A DNA stretch of 7,829 bases. It comes from Pseudomonadota bacterium. Its GTDB lineage: Bacteria > Myxococcota > Myxococcia > Myxococcales > Anaeromyxobacteraceae. The stretch is taken from contig JAEYZK010000342.1 in the NCBI GenBank assembly GCA_023428085.1, positions 1-7,829 on the forward strand. The letters run 5' to 3'. Numbering within the stretch: the first letter of the stretch is position 1; each line of letters starts with the position of its first letter. Position numbers and translations under genes: made by a program. The notes under the pieces were generated by a model, which was not told the origin of the DNA, made no database searches, and saw nothing but the letters and a program-made list of their open reading frames with translations. Shown here in pieces: positions 1 through 6,600 of the stretch.

Positions 1-1
1 C

Positions 2-106
2 CGCCTCGCGGCCGCGGGCGTCCGCGTCGAGAGCGCACCGGCGCGCGCGCTCGTCTCGGCGGTGGTGCGCCGCTACCTCGACGTGAAGCGCCGCGGCGAG
101 CTGTGA
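2..106 (+). CDS. C-terminal end of an unrecognised protein (partial)
   Basis: An open frame enters from the left edge and ends at TGA 104-106. About 34 residues are visible, ending in YLDVKRRGEL. The composition (Ala/Arg/Val-rich, with a basic tail of helical character) and the G/C-rich third positions match a real GC-rich coding frame. The start and any catalytic motif lie outside the window, so I cannot assign a family. It reads in the same direction as the helicase downstream, 189 bases from that gene's preferred start, so the two may or may not be co-transcribed. The alternative is chance read-through, since stop codons are rare at this GC content. Confidence 0.45.
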   Translation, partial: RLAAAGVRVESAPARALVSAVVRRYLDVKRRGEL

Positions 107-233
107 CGCCGTCGCCCCCTGCCGCACACCGGCGCCCTGGCGCGCGCGAGGCGGACCGCCGCGCGGCGCGGCCGGGTTGCGGGGCACTCGTCCAGGACGA
201 TCCCGACGGAGCCTCACCGCGGAGATCGGATGC

Positions 234-242
234 TGCTACAGT
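234..242 (+). promoter_or_regulatory. Weak candidate extended -10 element upstream of the helicase
   Basis: TGCTACAGT reads as a TGn extended -10 followed by TACAGT, with no good -35 hexamer 16-18 bases upstream. If real, transcription would begin near 249. That would exclude an ATG at 230 and favour the ATG at 296 for the helicase. Short -10-like matches arise easily by chance, so this is only a suggestion. Confidence 0.15.
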
Positions 243-281
243 GTCGGCGGCCGCGGAAGTGGGGCGGCGTGGCGGAGTCTC

Positions 282-286
282 GGAGG
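282..286 (+). promoter_or_regulatory. Ribosome binding site choosing the helicase start at 296
   Basis: GGAGG sits 9 bases before ATG 296. The alternative ATG at 230 has GGAG at 221-224 with a 5-base gap. The 22 residues between the two starts are Arg/Gly-rich and look like translated non-coding sequence. I therefore prefer 296. Confidence 0.5.
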
Positions 287-295
287 CGTCGAGGA

Positions 296-3127
296 ATGGG
301 ATCGCAGCAGGCGGCGTCGGTTCCGGTGCGTGAGGGTCGTGCGCTCACGCGGTTCCACCAGCGGATCGCCGCCGAGGCGCTCACCGCGCGCGGCGGCGGA
401 GGCGCCTCACGGCTCGCCCCGGCGCTGGCCCACTCGGCGGTCGATCTCAACCCGCACCAGATCGAGGCCGCGGCGTTCGCGCTCAACTCGCTCCCCACGG
501 GGGGCGCGGTGCTCGCCGACGAGGTGGGCCTCGGGAAGACCGTCGAGGCGGGCATCGTGCTCGCGCAGCTCGCCGCCGAGGGGAAGGGGCGCGCCATCAT
601 CCTCGTCCCCGCGTCGCTCCGGGCCCAGTGGCGCGACGAGCTCCGGTCGAAGTTCGGCCTCGAGGCGGAGGTGCTCGACGGCGACGTCCTCCGGGATCGC
701 GAGCGGCAGGGGCTCCGCAACAACCCGTTCGACACCGGCGGGGTCGTCATCTGCTCGCACCCGTTCGCCGCGCTGCACGCCGCGGAGATCGAGCGCGTGC
801 CGTGGGACGTCTCGATCATCGACGAGGCGCACCGGCTCCGGAACGCCTACCGGAAGGATCACCGCACGGGCCAGGCGCTGCGCCGCGCGCTGCGCAAGGC
901 CCCCAAGCTCCTCCTCACGGCGACGCCGCTCCAGAACGACCTCATGGAGCTGCTCGGGCTCGCCTCGTTCATCGACGACGCCCTGCTCGGCACCGAGGAC
1001 TCCTTCCGCCTCCAGTACGCGGCGGGCGAGCTCACCGACGACAAGGCGGCCGACCTCAAGTCGCGCCTCGCCCCGGTGGTCGTGCGGACGCTCCGGCGGC
1101 AGGTGAAGGAGTACGTGAAGTTCACCGCGCGCCGCTCCATCGTGGAGGACTTCGCGCCGACGAAGCAGGAGCAGGAGCTGTACGATCGCGTCTCCGAGTA
1201 CCTGCGCCGGGAGGACGCGTACGCCATCCCGATGGCGCGGCGGGCGCTGTTCATCCTCGTGTACCGCAAGATCCTCGCCTCCTCCTCGTTCGCCCTGGCC
1301 GCGACGCTCGACCGGCTCGCGGACGGGCTCGAGGCCAAGGTGGCGGGCGTCGAGTGCGCCGCGCAGGCCGACCTCCTGCTGGAGATGGAGGGGTTCTCCG
1401 AGGAGGTGGAGGAGCTCTTCGACGACGGCACCTCCGCCGCGCGCCCGAAGGGCCAGCTCGCGCTCCGCAAGATGAACGACGAGCTCGCGGAGCTCCGCGC
1501 CTGCGCCAAGCTCGCCCGCACCATCCAGGTGAACGCGAAGGGCGACGCCCTCGTCCGCGGCCTCGAGCGCTGCTTCACGGTGGCGAAGGCGTGCGGCTGG
1601 CCGGACAAGGCGGTCGTCTTCACCGAGTTCCGCCGGACGCAGCAGTACCTCGAGAGGCTGCTCACCTCGAAGGGCTACTCCGTCACCTGCCTCTCCGGCG
1701 ACGTCTCCGGCACCGACAAGCGCCAGGCGCTGGTGGAGGAGTTCCGGAACACCAACCAGATCCTGCTGATGACGGAGGCGGGCGCGGAGGGCCTGAACCT
1801 CCAGTTCTGCAACCTGGTCGTCAACTACGACCTCCCCTGGAACCCGCAGCGCGTCGAGCAGCGCATCGGCCGGTGCCATCGCTACGGCCAGCAGCGCGAC
1901 GTCCTGGTGCTGAACTTCCTCAACCGCCAGAACGCGGCGGACGCGCGGCTCTTCGATCTCCTCTCCCAGAAGCTCGCCCTCTTCGACGGGGTGTTCGGCT
2001 CCTCCGACGAGGTGCTCGGCGCCCTGGGGAGCGGCATCGACTTCGAGAAGCGGGTGCTCGACATCTACCAGTCCTGCCGCTCGCCGGACGAGGTGGACCA
2101 GGCGTTCACGAAGCTCCGGAGCGAGCTCGACGCGCGCATCTCGGCCCGCTTCGCCGCCGCCCGGGCGCTCCTCTTCGAGCGGTTCGACGGCGAGGTGCGC
2201 GGCCGCCTGCGCGTGGCCGAGCAGAAGGCGAAGGAGGCCGTGGCGCGGCGGGAGGCGGAGGAGGAGGCGCTGCTCGCCGCGGTCGAGTCGGAGGACGCGG
2301 AGGCGGCGCCGGCGCCCGAGCCGGAGGCGCCCGCGCGCGGCCGCTCGCGCCGCGCGAGGCGGGTGCAGGCCGCCGCCGAGAAGATCCGCGCCCGCCCGCA
2401 GGACGCCGTCTCCTTCCTCGAGATCGAGGATCGGGGCTTGCCCGCGGCGCTCGGCAAGCTCGCGGGCCGCGAGGGGTGGTGGTTCGCGTACCGCTACGCC
2501 TTCGACGCGCTCGTCTCGGAGGAGCGGCTCGTCCACCTCGTGCTCTGGACCGACGGAGAGCGGTTCCACGCCCTGCCGCTCGACGAGGCGGAGGTCTTCG
2601 CCGCCCTCCCCGCACGCGAGGGCAAGGGCGGCCCCCGCGGCGCCACCACCTCCATCGGCGAGGCGCAGGAGCAGGCCCTCGCGGCGCTCGGCGCACGCCT
2701 CCTCGCCGACCTGCAGGAGCGCATCGGCGCGGCGTACGACGCCTCGCGCGATCGCTGGGACCGCTCCGTCGAGGACGCGCTCGCCGCGCCGCGCAAGGCG
2801 GTCGAGGACGCGCGGGCCGCGTGGACCCGCGCCCGGAGCCTCCTGGCGGAGGGGCCGAAGAAGCCGGCCCCCCCGGGCCCCCCGCTCGCTCCGGTCCAGC
2901 CACCTCCGGCTGGACCTGCGCTCGCCCGCGGAGAGCTGTCGGTCCGCGACCGGCGCGCGCTGCTCGAGCGTGCCGAGCGCGAGTACCGGCGCAAGCTCGA
3001 CGACCTGCGGGCGCTCGAGGCGACCCGCTACGGCGAGAAGGACCGCGCCGTGACCGAGCTCAAGAAGCGCTCCGAGGTGAAGGAGCGCCGCACGCTCGTG
3101 GCGACCGCGTACTGGCGGTGCGTGTAG
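296..3127 (+). CDS. SNF2/RapA-type superfamily 2 helicase-like ATPase
   Basis: A 943-residue protein with a complete SNF2-type ATPase core, expected to be a cytoplasmic, ATP-driven translocase on DNA or nucleoprotein. Seen motifs: a Q-like LNPHQIEAA near residue 51, Walker A DEVGLGKT at 75-82, DEAH at 176-179, TATPLQN at 208-214, motif V (TEAGAEGLNLQ) at 493-503, and motif VI QRIGRCHRYGQ at 522-532. DEVGLGKT and the QRIGR..RYGQ signature place it nearest the RapA/HepA and DrmD-like bacterial SNF2 proteins rather than the RecQ or DEAD-box groups. After the core come a charged helical stretch (about 617-665), an Ala/Pro/Glu then Arg-rich linker (666-689), an unrecognised region with a WWFAYRYAF patch (about 700-850), a proline-rich linker (851-876) and a basic, probably coiled C terminus. 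An alternative ATG at 230 would add 22 residues. No methylase, nuclease or DISARM partner gene is visible, so a role in defence, transcription recycling or repair cannot be chosen. The family call is firm and the biological role is unknown. Confidence 0.9.
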   Translation: MGSQQAASVPVREGRALTRFHQRIAAEALTARGGGGASRLAPALAHSAVDLNPHQIEAAAFALNSLPTGGAVLADEVGLGKTVEAGIVLAQLAAEGKGRAIILVPASLRAQWRDELRSKFGLEAEVLDGDVLRDRERQGLRNNPFDTGGVVICSHPFAALHAAEIERVPWDVSIIDEAHRLRNAYRKDHRTGQALRRALRKAPKLLLTATPLQNDLMELLGLASFIDDALLGTEDSFRLQYAAGELTDDKAADLKSRLAPVVVRTLRRQVKEYVKFTARRSIVEDFAPTKQEQELYDRVSEYLRREDAYAIPMARRALFILVYRKILASSSFALAATLDRLADGLEAKVAGVECAAQADLLLEMEGFSEEVEELFDDGTSAARPKGQLALRKMNDELAELRACAKLARTIQVNAKGDALVRGLERCFTVAKACGWPDKAVVFTEFRRTQQYLERLLTSKGYSVTCLSGDVSGTDKRQALVEEFRNTNQILLMTEAGAEGLNLQFCNLVVNYDLPWNPQRVEQRIGRCHRYGQQRDVLVLNFLNRQNAADARLFDLLSQKLALFDGVFGSSDEVLGALGSGIDFEKRVLDIYQSCRSPDEVDQAFTKLRSELDARISARFAAARALLFERFDGEVRGRLRVAEQKAKEAVARREAEEEALLAAVESEDAEAAPAPEPEAPARGRSRRARRVQAAAEKIRARPQDAVSFLEIEDRGLPAALGKLAGREGWWFAYRYAFDALVSEERLVHLVLWTDGERFHALPLDEAEVFAALPAREGKGGPRGATTSIGEAQEQALAALGARLLADLQERIGAAYDASRDRWDRSVEDALAAPRKAVEDARAAWTRARSLLAEGPKKPAPPGPPLAPVQPPPAGPALARGELSVRDRRALLERAEREYRRKLDDLRALEATRYGEKDRAVTELKKRSEVKERRTLVATAYWRCV
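2893..2916. repeat. Perfect 9-bp inverted repeat inside the helicase gene
   Basis: GGTCCAGCC (2893-2901) and GGCTGGACC (2908-2916) are exact reverse complements around a six-base loop, ACCTCC. The element lies in the codons for the proline-rich linker (about residues 867-874), where protein constraint is probably weak. It could be an RNA hairpin in the message, a remnant of a small palindromic element, or coincidence in GC-rich DNA. Confidence 0.6.
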
Positions 3128-3155
3128 CCCGCGCCGGGCGCGCAGCGCGCGCGGG
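3128..3155 (+). terminator. GC hairpin directly after the helicase stop, possible terminator
   Basis: CCCGCGC (3128-3134) pairs with GCGCGGG (3149-3155), beginning at the base after the TGA. The loop is itself GC-rich and can fold further. No T-tract follows, so a classical intrinsic terminator is not supported. It could still pause polymerase or protect the 3' end of the message. GC-rich DNA makes such hairpins common. Confidence 0.3.
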
Positions 3156-3221
3156 CCGCGCGGGAGCGGGAGGCAGCCGTCTTCCGGATCCCCGGTCCCC
3201 GGTCCAGGGTCGGCGGCGGCG

Positions 3222-3236
3222 CGCAAACGTTTTGCG
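3222..3236. promoter_or_regulatory. Operator-like site 1 (LacI/GalR type)
   Basis: CGCAAA and TTTGCG are perfect inverted arms around CGT. The core AAACGTTT has the central CpG typical of LacI/GalR-family operators and resembles the E. coli PurR box (GCAAACGTTTTC). It is the most upstream and most symmetrical member of a cluster of five. The regulator is not in the window. Confidence 0.55.
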
Positions 3237-3257
3237 GACTCTCCACGCCGAGTGAAC

Positions 3258-3269
3258 GCAAACGTTGGC
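3258..3269. promoter_or_regulatory. Operator-like site 2 (LacI/GalR type)
   Basis: GCAAACGTTGGC is a 12-base palindrome with one mismatched pair around a central CG. Its left half is identical to site 1 (CGCAAACGTT shared). The centre lies 35 bases from that of site 1. Confidence 0.45.
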
Positions 3270-3282
3270 CGGCGGGGGCCTC

Positions 3283-3295
3283 GGAAAACGTTTCC
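3283..3295. promoter_or_regulatory. Operator-like site 3 (LacI/GalR type)
   Basis: GGAAA and TTTCC are perfect arms around ACG, giving GGAAAACGTTTCC. Outer TCGG and CCGA at 3281-3284 and 3297-3300 add further, slightly offset symmetry. The centre is 26 bases from that of site 2. Confidence 0.55.
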
Positions 3296-3329
3296 TCCGA
3301 CTGCGGCCCAGGTGCCTCGCGCAGCGGCG

Positions 3330-3347
3330 GCGGAAAACGGTTTCCGC
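3330..3347. promoter_or_regulatory. Operator-like site 4 (LacI/GalR type)
   Basis: GCGGAAAACGGTTTCCGC is an 18-base palindrome with a single mismatched pair, the longest of the five sites. It shares GGAAAACG and TTTCC with site 3. The centre is 49 bases from that of site 3. Confidence 0.6.
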
Positions 3348-3411
3348 GACCGGAGGGTCGCCCGCGGCGCGCCACGCGCCGCCGTCGTGCCCTCGCGCGG
3401 CCGCGTCCGGA

Positions 3412-3424
3412 CGGTCGACGACCG
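3412..3424. promoter_or_regulatory. 13-base perfect palindrome, possible second operator type
   Basis: CGGTCG and CGACCG are exact inverted arms around a single A. It lies between operator-like sites 4 and 5 but does not share their AAACG core. It could be a site for a different regulator. GC-rich palindromes of this length also occur by chance. Confidence 0.25.
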
Positions 3425-3452
3425 CGGGAAATCCTCTGTGAGCGAGGGCTCC

Positions 3453-3465
3453 TAAAACGATTCCC
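3453..3465. promoter_or_regulatory. Operator-like site 5 (degenerate, promoter-proximal)
   Basis: TAAAACGATTCCC keeps the AAAACG half and a TTCC half seen in sites 3 and 4, but the symmetry is poor. It lies about 10 bases upstream of a TTGACG hexamer, a position where a bound repressor could interfere with RNA polymerase. It is followed by a small TCCCC/GGGGA inverted repeat (3462-3473). Confidence 0.35.
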
Positions 3466-3475
3466 CGTGGGGAGA

Positions 3476-3504
3476 TTGACGGCCTTCCTGCGATTGGGGC
3501 AGAC
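3476..3504 (+). promoter_or_regulatory. Candidate sigma-70-type promoter for the cellulase gene
   Basis: TTGACG (3476-3481) is a near-consensus -35 hexamer. With a 17-base spacer the -10 position would be GCAGAC (3499-3504), a poor match, which is common in high-GC genomes. If used, the message would start near 3511 and carry a leader of about 130 bases. The placement just downstream of operator-like site 5 adds some support. Confidence 0.3.
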
Positions 3505-3535
3505 CAGGGCACACACCGCGGAACGGAGCAGAGAC

Positions 3536-3557
3536 GGTCGCCTCCTCGGGGGCGACC
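3536..3557 (+). promoter_or_regulatory. Leader hairpin with anti-Shine-Dalgarno loop
   Basis: GGTCGCC (3536-3542) and GGCGACC (3551-3557) are exact inverted arms, with an eight-base loop that can close further. The last base of the left arm plus the loop reads CTCCTCG (3542-3548). That is an exact complement of CGAGGAG (3630-3636), the ribosome binding site of the cellulase gene. This permits an alternative long-range pairing that could mask the ribosome site. Function is inferred, not shown. Confidence 0.35.
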
Positions 3558-3630
3558 CGCCTTCGAGGCCTCGTACCCCGGCGTGGGAGACGGTAGGCGC
3601 TGTCCCGTGTTTCGCGGACGCAACACTCAC

Positions 3631-3636
3631 GAGGAG
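3631..3636 (+). promoter_or_regulatory. Ribosome binding site of the cellulase gene
   Basis: GAGGAG ends 5 bases before ATG 3642. A GTG at 3636 in the same frame overlaps the ribosome site itself and is therefore unlikely to be the start. Starting at 3642 gives the classic signal-peptide N terminus MKIAKALS. Confidence 0.7.
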
Positions 3637-3641
3637 TGCTC

Positions 3642-6600
3642 ATGAAGATCGCGAAGGCCCTGTCACTGACTCCGCTGCTCGCCGCGCTGGCCCTGCCCGG
3701 CCTCGCGGTGGCGCAGACCCACCTCGACAACCCCTTCTCCGGGGCGAAGATGTACGTGAACCCGGACTACGCGGCCAAGGCCAACGCCGAGGCCGCCCTG
3801 GTGAGCAACGCGACGCTCGCCGCCAACATGCGGGCCGTCGGCCAGCAGCCGACGGCGGTCTGGATGGACCGGATCTCCGCGGTCGCCTCCCTCCCGACGC
3901 ACCTCGACCAGGCGCTCGCCCAGGGCGCCAACCTCTTCCTCGGCGTGGTCTACGACCTGCCCGGCCGCGACTGCGCGGCGCTCGCCTCGAACGGCGAGCT
4001 CCCCGGCACGGCCGAGGGCCTCGCGCGCTACAAGGCCGAGTACATCGACGCGATCGCCGCGGTCGTCGGGCAGTCGAAGTACGCGAACCTCCGGATCGTG
4101 TTCGTCATCGAGCCGGACTCGCTCCCGAACCTCGTGACGAACCTCTCCGACCCCGAGTGCTCCGCGATGAACTCGGGCGGCTACTACGTCCAGGGCGTCC
4201 AGTACGCGATCAACAAGCTCCGCACGTACCCGAACGTCTACACCTACGTGGACATGGCGCACTCCGGCTGGCTCGGCTGGACGAGCAACAACGGCCCGTT
4301 CGTGCAGCTCATGTCCAACCTCGCGAACGGCCTCACCCTCGGCAAGGCCGGCATCGACGGCTTCGTCGCCAACACCGCGAACACGCTCCCGCTCCGCGAG
4401 CCGTTCATGACCGCCACGCAGACCGTCGGCGGCCAGCAGGTGATGTCGAACAAGTTCTACGAGTACAACCCGATGATCGACGAGGTGTCGTTCGTCACCG
4501 ACATGTGGACCCGGTTCACCGGCGCGGGCTTCCCGACGTCGCTGGGCATGATGATGGACACCTCGCGCAACGGCTGGGGCGGCCCGAACCGGCCCACCGC
4601 CGCGAGCACCAGCACGGACCTCACCACCTTCGTCAACGCCTCGAAGGTCGATCGCCGCGCGCACCGCGGCCTGTGGTGCAACCCGGCGGGCGCGGGCATC
4701 GGGGAGCGCCCGAGCGCCTCGACCGGCATCGCGCACGTGGACGCCTTCGCGTGGGTGAAGCCGCCCGGTGAGTCGGACGGCTCCTCCATCGAGATCCCGA
4801 ACGACCAGGGCAAGCGGCTCGACCGCATGTGCGACCCGACGTACACGACCCAGTACGGCGTGCTCACGGGCGCCCTCCCCGACGCGCCGCTCTCGGGGGA
4901 GTGGTTCGGGGCGCAGTTCCAGCAGCTCGTCGCGAACGCCTACCCGCCGCTCTCCGGCGGCGGCACGACGTACTCGCTCGCGGTCACGAAGGCGGGCACG
5001 GGCTCCGGCACCGTCTCCGGCGGCGCCATCAACTGCGGCTCCACCTGCGCCGCGACGTTCACCGCCGCCACGACCGTCACCCTGACCGCCTCCGCGACCT
5101 CGGGCTCCACGTTCGCCGGCTGGAGCGGCGCCTGCTCCGGCACCGCCGCGACCTGCGCGGTCTCCGTCAACGGCGCGCAGAGCGTCGGCGCCACGTTCAA
5201 CACGACCGGCGGCGGCACGACCTACGCCCTCACCGTGACCAGGTCCGGCACGGGCGCCGGCACGGTCACCTCGAGCACCGGCGGCATCAACTGCGGCACC
5301 GTCTGCTCCGCGACCCTCGCGTCCGGCACGACCGTCACCCTGACCGCGGCCGCGGCCTCGGGCTCGACGTTCGCCGGCTGGAGCGGCGCCTGCACCGGCA
5401 CCTCCGCCACCTGCTCCGTCTCCATGACGGCGGCGCGGACGGCCACCGCCACGTTCGACAGCACCGGCGGCGGCACCAGCATCGTCGCGCAGCACGGCCG
5501 CCTCCGCGTCTGCGGCAACCGCATCTGCAACGCCGCGGGCACGCCGGTCCAGCTGAAGGGCATGAGCTGGTTCTGGTCCAACACCGGCTGGGGCGCCGAG
5601 CGGTTCTACAACCGCACGGCCGTCGCCAGCGTGAAGGGCTGGGGCGCCACCGTCGTCCGCGCCGCGCTCGGCGTGCACGGCGGCGGCGGGTACGTGAGCG
5701 GCGACTCGCTCAGTCCGGCCGACCCGTCCGGCAACATGACCCGCGTCCGCGCGCTCATCGACGCCGCGATCGCCGAGGGCGTGTACGTCATCGTGGACTG
5801 GCACAGCCACGAGCTGCTCCAGTCGCAGGCGCAGTCGTTCTTCCAGCAGCTCGCGACGGCGTATGCCTCCTCGCCGAACGTCATCTGGGAGACGTTCAAC
5901 GAGCCGCCGGGGACGACCTACTCCTGGTCGACCCTGAAGCCGTACCACACGGCGGTGATCAACACGATCCGCCAGGCCGGCAGCCAGAACCTCGTCATCG
6001 TCGGCTCGCCGAACTGGTCGCAGGACGTGGACGTCGCGGCGTCGGATCCGATCTCGGACGCCAACACCGCCTACACGCTCCACTTCTACGCCGGCACGCA
6101 CACGCAGTACCTGCGTGACAAGGGCAACTCGGCGATGAGCCGCGGCCGCGCCCTCTTCGTCACCGAGTGGGGCACCTGCGACGCCTCGGGCAACGGCAAC
6201 TTCAGCGCGAGCGAGTCGCAGAACTGGGCCAACTGGATGGACCAGAACCTCATCAGCTCCGCCAACTGGTCCCTCAACGACAAGGCCGAGACCGCCTCGG
6301 CGCTCGTCGTGGGCGCGAGCGCGACCGGCCCGTGGGCCGACAGCGCGCTCACGCAGTCGGGCCTCTGGGTCAAGGCGTACATCGCCAGGACCACCGGCGG
6401 GACGACCTACGCGCTCAACGTGACGAAGTCGGGCACGGGCGGCGGCACGGTCACCTCCAGCGCCGGCGGCATCAACTGCGGCTCGACCTGCTCGGCGACC
6501 CTCGCGAGCGGCACGACCGTGACCCTGACCGCCACCGCGGCCTCGGGCTCGACGTTCGCCGGCTGGAGCGGCGCCTGCTCCGGCACCGCCTCCACCTGCA

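Larger units (their letters stand above)
3156..3641 (+). promoter_or_regulatory. Non-coding control region of the cellulase gene
   Basis: About 490 bases with no convincing gene. Small open frames exist here on both strands (for example 3252-3455 plus and 3028-3630 minus), but they lack good ribosome sites and give Arg/Pro-rich low-complexity products. The stretch is less extreme in GC than its surroundings and holds short A/T-rich islands, nearly all of them AAACG-centred operator-like sites. In order it contains a short CCCCGGT tandem (3190-3203), five operator-like sites (3222-3465), a 13-base palindrome (3412-3424), a possible promoter (3476-3504), a leader hairpin (3536-3557) and the ribosome site (3631-3636). 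Together these look like a regulated promoter serving the cellulase gene. Confidence 0.65.

Noticed and set aside
230..295. N-terminal extension of the helicase to the ATG at 230
   Set aside because: The added residues are Arg/Gly-rich with no helicase-like content, and ATG 296 has a better-spaced ribosome site. It is not excluded.
3190..3203. CCCCGGT tandem doublet next to GGATC
   Set aside because: Only two short copies are present. Such C/G-rich doublets are common in high-GC intergenic DNA, and I see no further structure.
407..3226. A very long minus-strand open frame antisense to the helicase gene
   Set aside because: Its product is Arg/Leu/Glu/Gly-rich with no recognisable domain. The opposite strand has every SNF2 motif in order. 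Long antisense frames are expected in DNA with strong G/C third-position bias.
3252..3455. A 67-residue plus-strand open frame in the control region
   Set aside because: It starts and runs through the operator-like sites, has no good ribosome site, and gives a low-complexity Arg/Pro/Ala product.
3028..3630. Minus-strand open frames across the intergenic region
   Set aside because: They overlap the helicase 3' end and all the operator-like sites. They are Arg/Pro/Ser-rich and lack recognisable motifs.
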